From NCBI GenBank assembly GCA_050173345.1, contig JBFXKW010000002.1, positions 1-64,000 of the forward strand: 64,000 nucleotides of DNA, given 5' to 3'. Source of the stretch: SHWC01 sp050173345. GTDB lineage: Bacteria > Pseudomonadota > Alphaproteobacteria > UBA828. The notes under the pieces are model-generated. The model was given only the letters and a program-made list of their open reading frames with translations. It searched no databases and had not been told where the DNA came from. Positions 24,680-34,423 of the stretch are shown here, one piece after another. The translations under genes were made by a program, and so were the position numbers. How positions within the stretch are numbered: the first letter of the stretch is position 1; every line of letters starts with the position of its first letter.

Positions 24680-26431
24680 CTACACTTGCACCGACTGGAT
24701 CAGGTGCCGCGTATAGGGATGCCGGGGCGCGGCGAACAGCGCCTCGGTCGCGTTGGCCTCGACGACCCGCCCGGCCTGCATCACGGCGATCTTGTCGCAA
24801 TAGTGCGCCGCGATGCCGAGGTCGCCGGTGATGACGAGCTGGGCGGCGCCGCTTTCCCGCGCGAGCCGCCTGATCAGGTCGAGCACCTGGCGCTGGATCG
24901 TCACGTCGAGGCCGGCGGTCGGCTCGTCGGCGATCAGGAGGGACGGCTGGTGCATCAAAGCGAGCGCGACGCACACCCGCTGCGCCATGCCGCCCGAGAG
25001 CTCGTGAGGAAATGCCGAGAGCCGGCGCTCCGGATCGGTGATGCCGACCATCGTGAGCAGCTCGACCGCGCGCTGCCGCGCCGCGCGGCGGCCCATCGGC
25101 TGATGCGCGCGCAGCGCACTCGCCATCATGTCGCCGACCGTGACCAGCGGGTTGAGCTGGCTCTTCGCGTTGGGCAGGATCGCCGCGATCTCGCGCGAGC
25201 GCAGCCGGTGCATGTCGCGCTTGAGGAGCCCGATGAGCTCCCGGTTCCGGTAGAGCACATTGCCGCCGGCGACCTCGAGGCCGGGCGGCAGAACCTGGAG
25301 CAGCGAGCGCACCAGCACGCTCTTGCCCGAGCCCGATTCCCCGACGATCGCCATGGTCTCGCCGGCCTTGAGCGAGAACGACACCTCGGAGAGGATCGGG
25401 ATGCCCGACGAGGCGCCGCGCGTCTCCACGCTCAGGCGCTCGACGTTCAGGATATCACCCTCGGCCCTCGCGCCGACGGCCGCGGCCGCCGCCTCGGCCT
25501 CGCGCGCGGCGCGCTGGGCCTCCGCGCCCTCGGCCGCCATCACCTTGCGCGCCGCCGCCTCCGCGCTGCGGTCGCGCAGCGCGCGCGGCTCGAGCGCCTG
25601 GTTGAGGATCTCGCCGACCACGCCGAACGAGAACACGATCAGGCCGAGCGCGATGCCCGGGAAGACCGCCGGCCACCACTGCCCGATGATCAGGTAGCGC
25701 GAGCCCGAGGCGATCATGTTGCCGAGCTCGGGCGTCGGCGGCCGCACTCCGGCGCCGACGAAGCTGAGGCCAGCCGTGAGCAGGATGGCGAAGCCGACCG
25801 TGACCGATATCTGCACCACGAGGGTCGGCATGGCGTTCGGCAGCAGGTGCTTGAAGCCGAGGCCGAGGTCGGTATTGCCGACCGAGATCGCGGCCTCGGC
25901 GAACGGCCGCTGCCTGAGCGAAAGCACCTCGGCGCGCGCCAGGCGCAGGAACACCGGCATGTTCACGAAGGCGACAGCGGCGATGATGTTGGTGATGCTG
26001 CCGCCGAACACCGCGACCAGCACCATCGCGAAGACGAACACCGGGAAGGACTGGATGACCTCGAGCAGCCGCATGAACGCCTCGGCGACCACCGAGGAGC
26101 GGACGAAGCCCGATGTCTCCAGCAGGCCGACCAGGATGCCGAGCGGCGCGCCAATCACCAGCGAGAGCACGGTCGCGGCGAGCGCGATCACCACGTCGGT
26201 CCGCGGCGCGGCGAGGATGCGCGACAGGATGTCGATGCCGTTCTCGTCGGTGCCGAGCCAATAGGCGCCGCCCGGCGGCACCAGGCGCACGTTCGGGTTT
26301 GCGGTCTCGGTCGGGAAAGGCGCGATCCACGGCCCGATCACGGTGATGACGATGATCGCCAGCCAGATGACGAGCACCGCCTTCTGCCAGGCCGGCAGGC
26401 CGAGGAGGGTGGAGCGGACGCGAGGCCACAT
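24680..26431 (-). CDS. Opp/Dpp-type ABC transporter: fused permease (DppC-like) and ATPase (DppD-like)
   Basis: A 583-residue fusion. Residues 1-290 are a DppC-type permease with WLGTDENGIDILSRI and the coupling loop EAAISVGNTDLGLGFKHLLPNAMP. An Ala/Arg-rich linker (about 295-335) joins it to an ABC ATPase. Walker A is GESGSGKS (364-371), signature LSGGM (478-482), Walker B LLIADEP (502-503). Two key positions are altered: the Q-loop reads ILPNAKSQLNP with Pro (420) for Gln, and the switch loop reads VITGDLG with Gly (536) for His. The partner ATPase encoded at 29477-30475 has complementary changes (see findings). It is the last gene of the operon. Fusions of this kind are known in peptide/nickel-type importers. 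Confidence 0.85.
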   Translation of the reverse strand: MWPRVRSTLLGLPAWQKAVLVIWLAIIVITVIGPWIAPFPTETANPNVRLVPPGGAYWLGTDENGIDILSRILAAPRTDVVIALAATVLSLVIGAPLGILVGLLETSGFVRSSVVAEAFMRLLEVIQSFPVFVFAMVLVAVFGGSITNIIAAVAFVNMPVFLRLARAEVLSLRQRPFAEAAISVGNTDLGLGFKHLLPNAMPTLVVQISVTVGFAILLTAGLSFVGAGVRPPTPELGNMIASGSRYLIIGQWWPAVFPGIALGLIVFSFGVVGEILNQALEPRALRDRSAEAAARKVMAAEGAEAQRAAREAEAAAAAVGARAEGDILNVERLSVETRGASSGIPILSEVSFSLKAGETMAIVGESGSGKSVLVRSLLQVLPPGLEVAGGNVLYRNRELIGLLKRDMHRLRSREIAAILPNAKSQLNPLVTVGDMMASALRAHQPMGRRAARQRAVELLTMVGITDPERRLSAFPHELSGGMAQRVCVALALMHQPSLLIADEPTAGLDVTIQRQVLDLIRRLARESGAAQLVITGDLGIAAHYCDKIAVMQAGRVVEANATEALFAAPRHPYTRHLIQSVQV

Positions 26432-26463
26432 GGTCGGGCTTCTCTGCTCGATACGGTCCGCGT

Positions 26464-27501
26464 TCAGCGCACCGTCGCGCCGAGCTTCACGCGGGGGTCT
26501 ACCGCGAAGTAGACGAGGTCGACCGCGAGATAGACCAGCATCGTGAAGATCGCCGCGACCAGCACGAAGCCCTGGATCGCCGCATAGTCCGCCGTGGTGA
26601 TCGCCTGCACGGCGTATTGGCCGAGCCCGTTCATGTTGAAGACGGTCTCGACCAGGACGGCGCCGCCGAGCAGGAAGCCCGACACCACGCCGGTCATCAC
26701 GATGGTCGGGCCCGAGGCGACGCGCATGGCGCGCAGGAAGACCAGACGGGAGGGCAGCCCGATCACCTCAGCATAGGTGGTGTAGTCCGCACGCAGCGCC
26801 TCCTCGGTGCGCGAGCGCAGCATCTTGAAGATCGGCGCGCCATAGACGAAAGCCAGAGTGAAGACCGGCAGGATCATGTGCTTGACGGCCGAGCCGAGCG
26901 TGGCGAAGTCGCCCGCGATGAGGCAGTCGATCAGCAGGAAGCCGGTGACGAAAGGCGGCGGAATGTCGAGCAGGCCGAGCCGGCCCTCCGGTCCCGGCAG
27001 GATGCCGGCGAGCGTGAAGAAGAAGAAGATCGCGAGCAGCCCGAGCAGAAAGTCGGGCAGCGCGCCCGCGAGCATGCCGTAGACGAACGCGACGTTCTGG
27101 AAGAAGCGGATCGCGATGTGGCGCGCCACGCTCGCCGTCACCACGGCGAGCGGTGCCAGGACCACGAACACGACGATGAGCGAGACGATGATCAGCTCGA
27201 GCGTCACCGGCACGCGCTCGATCAGGTCCTGACTGACCGCGGTGCCGTTGACCCAGGACTGCCCGAAATCGCCCTCGAAGAGCCGCCCCAGATACGCGAC
27301 GTACTGATGGGTCAGCGGCTGGTCGAGCAGCAGGCGCTCGCGCAGCGCCTGCACGGCCGGCTCGGGCGCGAGCGGGCCGAGCTGCAGCCGCGCAGGATCG
27401 CCCGGCAGCAAACGCACCAGAACGAAGGTGACGAACGAGATGAGGAAGATTTGCGGGATCAGCAGCAGAAAGCGCCGTCCCACATACAAGGCTACGCGCA
27501 T
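26464..27501 (-). CDS. Opp/Dpp-type ABC transporter permease (DppB-like)
   Basis: A 345-residue inner-membrane protein with about six helices and the family start YVGRRFLLLIPQIFLISFVTFVLVR. It has the periplasmic motif LLDQPLTHQYVAYLGRLFEGDFGQSW and the coupling segment EVIGLPSRLVFLRAMRVASGP. It forms the channel with the permease half of the downstream fusion protein (32-base gap). The binding-protein gene lies upstream, separated by 179 bases containing a hairpin, so expression below that of the binding protein is expected. Confidence 0.85.
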   Translation of the reverse strand: MRVALYVGRRFLLLIPQIFLISFVTFVLVRLLPGDPARLQLGPLAPEPAVQALRERLLLDQPLTHQYVAYLGRLFEGDFGQSWVNGTAVSQDLIERVPVTLELIIVSLIVVFVVLAPLAVVTASVARHIAIRFFQNVAFVYGMLAGALPDFLLGLLAIFFFFTLAGILPGPEGRLGLLDIPPPFVTGFLLIDCLIAGDFATLGSAVKHMILPVFTLAFVYGAPIFKMLRSRTEEALRADYTTYAEVIGLPSRLVFLRAMRVASGPTIVMTGVVSGFLLGGAVLVETVFNMNGLGQYAVQAITTADYAAIQGFVLVAAIFTMLVYLAVDLVYFAVDPRVKLGATVR

Positions 27502-27584
27502 CGCTCCGGTTCCCGCTGCCGACGCCGAGCGCCCGAAACCATCAGTCTAGTCCCGCAAAGCCGGGCGCGCATCCCGATGCCGGC

Positions 27585-27621
27585 ACGAGAAGAAAGGAGC
27601 GCCGCCGGGATACGACGGCGC
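27585..27621 (-). terminator. Hairpin with pyrimidine tail between binding protein and permease genes
   Basis: Stem: bases 27599-27607 pair with 27613-27621 (GCGCCG/CGGCGC plus two further pairs around one mismatch), loop of 5. Reading the transcript (minus strand) the stem is followed by TCCTTTCTTCTC, an imperfect U-rich tail. This suits a leaky terminator after the substrate-binding protein gene (stop at 27681) that lowers expression of the permease genes. Confidence 0.5.
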
Positions 27622-27680
27622 CCCTCGATCTCATGGCCGGATGGGCCGAAGCCGGCCCGGCGTCGCAAGACCGCGCCCGA

Positions 27681-29321
27681 TCACTCGAACGTCCAGTCCC
27701 GCACCTGGTAGTACTGGCAGGTGTACCAGCGATAGCCCTTCACCGCGTTCGACAGGCCGACGCCGTAGAACTGCTCGGCGATCCAGCCGAGCGGCGCGTC
27801 GGCGTTGATGACGCGCTGCACCTCCTGGTGCGCCGCGATGCGCTCCTCCATGTTGACCACGGTGCGGCCGGCGAGAAGCAGCTCGTCGGTCTTCGGGTTG
27901 GCGTAGTTCTGATAGTTGATGGCGCCGCCCGATTCGTAGATCAGCGTCGATGCGTAATTGGGGTCGGGCTGAATCGGGAAGTCGACCCAGAGCGCGAGCT
28001 TCGCCGACTTGGACTGCACGAGATCGGCATGCGCGGCCACCGGCAGCTTCTTGAGCTCGATGTTGATGCCGGCCTGCGCGAACGCCGAGCGGAGCAGGAT
28101 CGCGACGTTCTCCTGCACCGCATCGCCCGCATTGAAGGCGAGCTCCGTCGCGAAGCCGTCGGCATGGCCTGCCTCGGCGAGCAGCGCCTTGGCCTTCTCC
28201 ACGTCGAACGGATAGGTGCCGAGGAAGCTGATATGGCCCGGATAGCTGCTCGGGTAGACGCCCTCGAACGGCACCGCCATGCCGCGGAACACGCTGTTGA
28301 CGATCTCATCCCGCGGCAGCAGGTGGTTGAGCGCCTGGCGCACGCGCACGTCGTTGAACGGCGGCTCGGCGTTGTTGATCACCATGAAGATGTTCTGGTT
28401 GCCGCGCGTCGCCACGGCGCGCGCCTTGTCCGCGCCTTCGAGCGACATCAGCTCGTCGGGCGAGAGGCCCTCCGCGAGGTCGATCTGGCCCTGTTGAAGC
28501 AGCGCGATGCGGTTCGCCGATTCAGGCACCACCTGATAGATGATGCGCTTGACCTCGGGAACACCGCCCCAGTAGTTCGGGTTCGCCTCCATCACGACGC
28601 GCTTCCCAGCCTCCCAGCTCGTCACCTGGTAGGGGCCGAAGCCGCCGCCGAAGCGCGCGATCCACTTGTCACCCCACGGATCGTCGTCCGCGACGTGCTT
28701 CTTCACCTCGGTCGAATCGTACCAGGGGAAATAGAGGTTGGTGAGCACCTTGCAGGCGATCGGCATGGGCGTGGCGGAGGTGATCTCGACCGTATGGTCG
28801 TCGATCTTCGACCACTTGCTGCGGTCGTTCATGTTCGCGATCGCCCATAGGAAGTTGTGGATCGCGCCGGTCGCGAGCGAACGCTCCACCGTCCAGAGCA
28901 CGTCATCCGCCTTGAACTCGTTGCCGACCGCGGACTTGACGCCGGGGCGGATGTGGTAGACCGCCTTCAGCCCGTCCTCGCTGAGGTCGCAGCTCTCGAT
29001 CAGCGCGCCTTCCATGTTCTGGGCCTGGAAGTCGGGATAGGCATTGCCCGGCACGTTGTTCGGGTCGAAGTGCTTGCCGGTGGCATAGGGATAGTCGATC
29101 CATTTCCACCGCATGCCCTCGTCGAAGACCTGGGCCGACATCGTCCAGGTCTGCGGGCTGACGTTCTTGTCGAGGTCAATGCCCTGCGGCGTACCCGGAA
29201 TCGCGATGACCACGGTGTCCTTGGCATCGGCCATGGACGGTGCGGTCAACGCGAGCGCCATCACCGCCACGCCGGCCGCGGTTCCGCAGGCCGCGAGGCG
29301 AAGTCTGTCTCCCCACGTCAT
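27681..29321 (-). CDS. Periplasmic solute-binding protein, family 5 (peptide/opine/hydantoin-like)
   Basis: A 546-residue exported lobed binding protein. The signal peptide ends near SMADA-KD (about residue 33), followed by TVVIAIPGTPQGIDLDKNVSPQ. Family 5 landmarks are DDVLWTVERSLATG, GGFGPYQVTSWEAGKRVVMEANPNYWGG and RVRQALNHLLPRDEIV. It delivers its ligand to the permease pair encoded downstream. Family members bind peptides, nickel, opines and other amides, and the ligand here is unknown. GGGAGG stands before ATG 29321. The preceding 155-base gap after the upstream ATPase gene may contain an additional promoter. Confidence 0.85.
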   Translation of the reverse strand: MTWGDRLRLAACGTAAGVAVMALALTAPSMADAKDTVVIAIPGTPQGIDLDKNVSPQTWTMSAQVFDEGMRWKWIDYPYATGKHFDPNNVPGNAYPDFQAQNMEGALIESCDLSEDGLKAVYHIRPGVKSAVGNEFKADDVLWTVERSLATGAIHNFLWAIANMNDRSKWSKIDDHTVEITSATPMPIACKVLTNLYFPWYDSTEVKKHVADDDPWGDKWIARFGGGFGPYQVTSWEAGKRVVMEANPNYWGGVPEVKRIIYQVVPESANRIALLQQGQIDLAEGLSPDELMSLEGADKARAVATRGNQNIFMVINNAEPPFNDVRVRQALNHLLPRDEIVNSVFRGMAVPFEGVYPSSYPGHISFLGTYPFDVEKAKALLAEAGHADGFATELAFNAGDAVQENVAILLRSAFAQAGINIELKKLPVAAHADLVQSKSAKLALWVDFPIQPDPNYASTLIYESGGAINYQNYANPKTDELLLAGRTVVNMEERIAAHQEVQRVINADAPLGWIAEQFYGVGLSNAVKGYRWYTCQYYQVRDWTFE

Positions 29322-29476
29322 TCCCGTTTCCTCCCGGTATCAGATTGCACCCGAACGGCCGTCAAGCCGCCCTCCTCCAGCCGAAGCATTGAAGCGGCGC
29401 CCCCTTGGCGAGTCAAGAAACCTGAACAGCGATTCAGAATTTGCGCCGCCATCAACCGGCCATCACCCGTTCGCTA

Positions 29477-30475
29477 CTAGGCATCGGCGGGTTCGCCCAT
29501 CGGCGCCCATGCATCGCCGACATGCTCCCATCGGCGGCACGCCGTGCGATGCGCCGGCTTGATCTCGAGCAATGGCGGCACGGCGTCGGCGCAGGCCGGC
29601 TCGCGGATCGGGCAGCGCCCATAGAGCGGGCACTCGGCCTTCGGGTTGATCGCCGTCGGTATCTCGCCCTCGATGACATAAGGGTCGGGCTTGCGCTTCG
29701 GGTCGGGGAACAGTACGGCCGAGAGGAGCGCGCGGCTATAGGGATGGCGCTGCTCCGCCATGATCTCGTCGGTCGGCGCCATCTCGACGATGTGCCCGAG
29801 ATACATGATGGCGATGCGGTGGCTGATCTTGGCGACCGAGGTGAGGTCGTGCGAGATGAAAATGTAGGCCGTGCCCATCTCCTGCTGCACCGACTGGAGC
29901 AGCCGGATGATCTCGGCGCGCGCCGTCGGGTCGAGCTGCGAGGTCGGCTCGTCGAGGACCACGAGGTCGGGCTTCGTCACCAGCGCGCGGGCGATGCCGA
30001 CCCGCTGCTGCTCGCTCGCGGTCAGGTCGGCAGGATAGTAGCCGTGGAAGCGCGGTCCGAGATTGACGCGGCCGAGCATCTCGGCGGCGCGGCGGCGCCG
30101 CTCCGCCCGGTCGGTCACGTCGTGCAGCGCAAGCGGCTCCTCGACCGTCGCCAGTACGCTGAGCCTCGGGTTCAGCGAGCCGAACGGATCCTGGAAGACG
30201 AGCTGCATGCGCGCGCGCAGCCGCCGGACCGCCTCGGGCTTCAGGCCGATCACGTCGGTGCCGTCGAGGATGACCCTGCCCTCGCTCGGCTCGATCAGCC
30301 GGAGCACGCAGCGGCCGACCGTGGTCTTGCCCGAGCCGCTCTCGCCGACCAGGCCGAGCGTCTCGCCGCGCGCGAGCGAGAACGAGACGTTGTTGACCGC
30401 GACAAGGTGCACGTTCTTCTCCAGGCGGAATCGCCTGGTCAGATTTTCGACGCGCAGCAGCTCGGTCTCGGCCAT
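29477..30475 (-). CDS. Opp/Dpp-type ABC transporter ATPase (DppF-like) with altered signature motif
   Basis: A 332-residue ATPase. Walker A GESGSGKT (44-51), Q-loop QDPFGSLNP (Gln 95), Walker B LVVLDEP (175-176) and switch His (FISHDLT, 209) are canonical. The signature, normally LSGGQ, reads LTASEQQR (151-158). The C-terminal oligopeptide-transporter domain has four Cys (ECPLYGRCPIREPAC and one at TACRR) that in relatives bind an iron-sulfur cluster. It pairs with the ATPase half of the fusion at 24680-26431. The gene follows hyuB by 18 bases, tying the transporter to hydantoinase-type enzymes. Confidence 0.85.
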   Translation of the reverse strand: MAETELLRVENLTRRFRLEKNVHLVAVNNVSFSLARGETLGLVGESGSGKTTVGRCVLRLIEPSEGRVILDGTDVIGLKPEAVRRLRARMQLVFQDPFGSLNPRLSVLATVEEPLALHDVTDRAERRRRAAEMLGRVNLGPRFHGYYPADLTASEQQRVGIARALVTKPDLVVLDEPTSQLDPTARAEIIRLLQSVQQEMGTAYIFISHDLTSVAKISHRIAIMYLGHIVEMAPTDEIMAEQRHPYSRALLSAVLFPDPKRKPDPYVIEGEIPTAINPKAECPLYGRCPIREPACADAVPPLLEIKPAHRTACRRWEHVGDAWAPMGEPADA

Positions 30476-30493
30476 GGCGGGGTAATGGCCCGG

Positions 30494-32308
30494 CTACCGG
30501 GCCGGCGCGCCGCCCGCGGCGCGCAGCGCGGCGCGCCGGCGCTCGGTCGCCGCGAGGTCTACCGCGAGGCTGTCATCGGCCGCGCTGCCGGTGAACACCA
30601 CGCCATAGACGTCGCAGGCGCGCTCCGCCGTCTCGAACCTCTCGAGCACGTCGTGCAGCACGCGCGCGGGCTCGCGCGTCAGCGGGTCGCCATAGCCGCC
30701 GCCGCCATTGTCAATGCCGACGATCCATTCGCCCCTGTCGAGCGGGCAGACGACATAGGCGGGCAGGCGCTCTTGCGTGCCGTCGGCCTTGATCTTGAAG
30801 TTGGCGCCGGCGCGGCCACCCGTGCCGCCCAGCACGCCGCGCGGCGGATAGTCCTGGCCGTTGCTGATCGTCATGACGAGCATCGGATCGTGGCGCGGGC
30901 CGAACACGCATTCCGTGCCCGGCCCGCCGCGGAAGCGGCCGGCGCCGGCGGAATCGGTCGAGAGCTTCATGGAGCGCACCAGCACCGGGAAACGCTGCTC
31001 GTCAACCTCGACGCTGTCGCGGTAGAGCAGGCCTGCCGCCGGCGGCACGAGCAGGTAGATCATGCCGTCCGAGCGCGGGCTGGCCGGGCCGCCGCCGCCC
31101 GCCAGAAAGATCTGGTTGACATAAGGTGCCCCGCCGCGCCGCCAGTCGGTGCCCGACACCACGCTGGCGCCGACCGAGTTGCAGTAATTGCCTTCGGAGA
31201 GGCCATAGCCGTCGCCCATCTCCGCGAAGGCGGATTGGGTGACGTTGACGATCACGTCGGCGAGGAGGGTGGTCGCGGTCGAGCAGCTATGCGGGAAGCG
31301 CGGGATGCCCACCACGCAGTTCTCGCGCAGCAGCACCTTGGCGCGCCGGAAGCTGCCCGAATTGTGCGGCACGTCCCACTCCAGGCAGTTGAACACGCCG
31401 GTGAGCGCGTTGGCGACCGCCGTCGCCTCGGTCTGGTTGATGCCGCAATCGACGCAATCGGGATTGTCGCGCAGGTCGACCGTGACGAAGCCGGCGTCGG
31501 CATCGATCTCCACGGTCACCCTGATCGGCATGGCGTCCGGCTGGAAGGGCGGCAGCGGGTCGAGCGCGCCGCGATGCTCCAGCTTGCCGCTCGGCAGGCG
31601 CTTGATGGCAGCCTCGGCGCGCTTCTCGGAATAGTCGAACCAGGCCTGCACGAAGCGGCGCACCTTCTCCTTGCCGAACTTGGCGACGAACTCCTTAAGC
31701 CGGCGCTCGCCGATGCGGCAGGCACCGATCGCGGCCAGATAGTCGCCGTGCCATTGATCGGGAATGCGGATGCGCTTGCGGCACATGCGGACGATATCGT
31801 CGATGTCCTGGTAGTCGCGCTGCACCCGCACGCAGGGAAAGGTGATCGAGCCCTCGTTGTAAACGTCCTGCGCGGCGGCGTAATAGGTGGTCGGCACCGC
31901 GTTGCCGCAATCCGCCTGATGCGCCTTCACCGCGGCGGTGAAGAAGTGCTCGCCTTCATAGAACACCGGCACCAGGGTCGCATGATCGGCCGGGTGCGAA
32001 TTGCCGAGATAGGGGTCGTTGTGCAGGAAGGCGTCGCCCTCCTTCAGGTCGGGGTGCAGCCGGCTCATCGCCTCGGCCTGCAAATTGATGCCGAAGATGT
32101 GCACCGGCAGCCCCTCGGCGGCACCGAGCAGCTGGTTGTCGTCGGTCACGATCGCGCAGGAGAAGTCGCGCGCCATGCCGATCACGGAGGAGCGCGCGGT
32201 GAGCACCACCGTGTTCGTCATCTCGCGCACGATGGCCTCGATGCGGTTGCCCATGATCGCGAGCTCGACCGGGTCGAACGCATAGGGCGTGGCATTGGCG
32301 GCGGTCAT
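30494..32308 (-). CDS. hyuB: Hydantoinase B / oxoprolinase family subunit
   Basis: A 604-residue subunit of an ATP-dependent cyclic-amide hydrolase (N-methylhydantoinase, 5-oxoprolinase and related carboxylases). Family landmarks are DPVELAIMGNRIEAIVREM, SSVIGMARDFSCAIV, HIFGIN, FLHNDPYLGNSHPADH, GGGGYGDPLTREPARV and the RFRGGPGT loop. ATG 32308 begins the conserved part and lies 20 bases after hyuA. Ring opening needs ATP hydrolysis by the HyuA partner. The linked importer suggests that the cyclic amide, or a precursor, is taken up from outside. Confidence 0.85.
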   Translation of the reverse strand: MTAANATPYAFDPVELAIMGNRIEAIVREMTNTVVLTARSSVIGMARDFSCAIVTDDNQLLGAAEGLPVHIFGINLQAEAMSRLHPDLKEGDAFLHNDPYLGNSHPADHATLVPVFYEGEHFFTAAVKAHQADCGNAVPTTYYAAAQDVYNEGSITFPCVRVQRDYQDIDDIVRMCRKRIRIPDQWHGDYLAAIGACRIGERRLKEFVAKFGKEKVRRFVQAWFDYSEKRAEAAIKRLPSGKLEHRGALDPLPPFQPDAMPIRVTVEIDADAGFVTVDLRDNPDCVDCGINQTEATAVANALTGVFNCLEWDVPHNSGSFRRAKVLLRENCVVGIPRFPHSCSTATTLLADVIVNVTQSAFAEMGDGYGLSEGNYCNSVGASVVSGTDWRRGGAPYVNQIFLAGGGGPASPRSDGMIYLLVPPAAGLLYRDSVEVDEQRFPVLVRSMKLSTDSAGAGRFRGGPGTECVFGPRHDPMLVMTISNGQDYPPRGVLGGTGGRAGANFKIKADGTQERLPAYVVCPLDRGEWIVGIDNGGGGYGDPLTREPARVLHDVLERFETAERACDVYGVVFTGSAADDSLAVDLAATERRRAALRAAGGAPAR

Positions 32309-32328
32309 GGCGGTCGGTTCTCCTCGGC

Positions 32329-34404
32329 TCACGGGAACAGCAGATAGTTGCGATGCGCGGTCACTTCCACGCGCATGCCCGGATAGACCACGATCGTGGT
32401 GGTCGGCTCCTCGATGACGGCGGGGCCGGCGATCTCGGCGCCGACCGGCAGCGAGCGGGCGTAGAACACCCCGGTCTCGATCTCGCCGGTCTCGGCGAAA
32501 TACGCTCTCTGCACGCGATCCGGCTTCGGCGCGGCGCCGCCGCGTGCGGCTTCGGCGCCGAGCAGGCGGGGCTTTTCGAGGTGCGCGGTGAGCCGTCCCT
32601 TCCAGTTGATGCACTCGATCTCGGAGCCCGGATCGCGCACCGCATAGAGCCGTTCGTGGAAGACGTTGAAGACCTCGACCAGCCGGCGGACGTCTGCGGC
32701 CGAGGCGAAGCGCCGCACCGGCAGCGGGATCTCGACCTCGAACTGCTGGCCGACATAGCGCGTCTCGACGAAGTATTCACGCTGGAAGTTGGTCACGCCG
32801 CGCGCCCTCAGCTCGTCCTCGAAGCCGGCGATGCGGGCGTCAATGTCGTCGAGCATGGCATTCACAGCCGCCATATCGAACTCGCCGCTATGGGCGAAGC
32901 GCGAGCCCGAGAACTCCGAGACGATGTCGGAGAACTGCGCGCCGCACGCGCTCAACGCGCCGGCCGTGCTCGGCAGCAGCGCGCGCTCGCAGCCGAGCGT
33001 GCGGGCGATCTGCAGGATATTGAGCCCGGCCGCGCCGCCGCCGGCGACGAGCAGGCTCTCGCGCGGGTTGACGCCGTCGTTCACGGTGATGTCCTGGATC
33101 GCCGCGATCATCGACTCGCCCCAGATGGTGAGGATCGCGGCCGCGGTCTCCGCGACCGGCTTGCCCAGCCGCCCGGCGAGCCCGCCGACCGCGCGGCGCG
33201 CCGCCTCGACGTCGAGCGGCATGCGCCCGCCCAGGAAGTATGAAGGGTCGATATAGCCGAGCACCACCGCCGCGTCCGTCACCGTAGGCTCGCTGCCGCC
33301 CCGACCATAGCAGGCCGGCCCCGGCTCCGAGCCCGCGCTCTGCGGCCCGACGCGGAACAATCCGCCCGGATCGATCCACGCGATCGAGCCGCCGCCAGCG
33401 CCGACCGAGCGCACGTCGACCGTCGCCATGCCGAGATTGTGGCCGGTGTAGAGCGGACCGAGCCAAGTCTCGCGCGTGTACTTCACCATGCCCTGGCGCA
33501 CCAGGCTGACGTCGAAGGTGGTGCCGCCGGTATCGACCACGATGACGTCCTCGCCCAACCCCTCGAGCGTGCCGTAGGAAAGCCCGGCAAGCGGCGCCAT
33601 GGCAGGCCCGGACTTCACCATATAGACCGGCTTGCGGATCACGTCGTCGATGTGCATGACGCCGCCCGACGAAGTGCTGATCAGGAGCTCGCCGGCGAAG
33701 CCGGCGGCGGCGAGATCCTCGCGCAGCGTGCGCAGATGCTCCTGCATCAGCGGCTTGAGCGAGGCGTCGATCACGGTCGATGACGCACGCGGGTATTCGC
33801 GGATGATCGGGTTCAATTGATGGGAAAGCGTGTAGGGCAGGCCGGGCAGCAGCGCCTCGATGCGCTCGCCGACCTTGATCTCGTGCGCCGGGTTGACGAT
33901 CGACCAGAGGAAGCAGACGGCGATCGCCTCGATCCCCTTGCGCTTCGCCTCCTCCAGGGCGCGATCGACCGCGGCCTCGTCGAGCGGGGCGAAGACGCCG
34001 CCTTCCGCGTCGATGCGCCCGGGAATCTCCCAGGTCAGGCGGCGCGGGATGTAGGGCGCCGGCAGGTCGATGTCGAGCTGCATGGCGTTGAGCTTGCCGC
34101 CCTGGCGGTAGAGCAGGATGTCGGGGAAGCCCTCGGTGACCAGGAACGCCGTCTTCGCGGTGCGCCCGGTGACGATGGCGTTGGTCGCGCGCGTCGTGCC
34201 GTAGACCAGCACGTCGGCACCGGCGATCAGCGCCTCGAAGCCGATTCCCATATTGTCGGCGGCGTCGCGCAGCGAAGCCGAGAGGCCGGTGAAGCTGCGC
34301 CCCGGCGTGGTCAGCGCCTTGCCGAGCGTGAGCCGGCCTTGCGCGTCGGCCACCACCACGTCGGTGAAGGTGCCGCCCGTGTCGACGGCGATGCGATACT
34401 TCAT
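32329..34404 (-). CDS. hyuA: Hydantoinase A / oxoprolinase family subunit
   Basis: A 691-residue ATP-binding subunit of the acetate/sugar-kinase/Hsp70 fold. The phosphate loops are VDTGGTFTDVVV at the N-terminus and VVDTGGTTFDVSLV in the middle, followed by SVGAGGGSIAWID and the adenosine-contact VAGGGAAGLNI. The kinase-like part drives ring opening of hydantoins or 5-oxoproline together with HyuB. It belongs to the two-subunit bacterial type. GGAGAG stands before ATG 34404. A 2OG-oxygenase gene ends 19 bases upstream in the same direction. Confidence 0.85.
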   Translation of the reverse strand: MKYRIAVDTGGTFTDVVVADAQGRLTLGKALTTPGRSFTGLSASLRDAADNMGIGFEALIAGADVLVYGTTRATNAIVTGRTAKTAFLVTEGFPDILLYRQGGKLNAMQLDIDLPAPYIPRRLTWEIPGRIDAEGGVFAPLDEAAVDRALEEAKRKGIEAIAVCFLWSIVNPAHEIKVGERIEALLPGLPYTLSHQLNPIIREYPRASSTVIDASLKPLMQEHLRTLREDLAAAGFAGELLISTSSGGVMHIDDVIRKPVYMVKSGPAMAPLAGLSYGTLEGLGEDVIVVDTGGTTFDVSLVRQGMVKYTRETWLGPLYTGHNLGMATVDVRSVGAGGGSIAWIDPGGLFRVGPQSAGSEPGPACYGRGGSEPTVTDAAVVLGYIDPSYFLGGRMPLDVEAARRAVGGLAGRLGKPVAETAAAILTIWGESMIAAIQDITVNDGVNPRESLLVAGGGAAGLNILQIARTLGCERALLPSTAGALSACGAQFSDIVSEFSGSRFAHSGEFDMAAVNAMLDDIDARIAGFEDELRARGVTNFQREYFVETRYVGQQFEVEIPLPVRRFASAADVRRLVEVFNVFHERLYAVRDPGSEIECINWKGRLTAHLEKPRLLGAEAARGGAAPKPDRVQRAYFAETGEIETGVFYARSLPVGAEIAGPAVIEEPTTTIVVYPGMRVEVTAHRNYLLFP

Positions 34405-34423
34405 TCCGGTCTCTCCAGTATCC

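Noticed and set aside
29441..32347. A 968-codon open frame on the plus strand
   Set aside because: It is antisense to the well-supported dppF-like and hyuB genes, is full of Arg, His, Asp and Ala low-complexity sequence and shows no family motif; long antisense frames are normal at this GC content.
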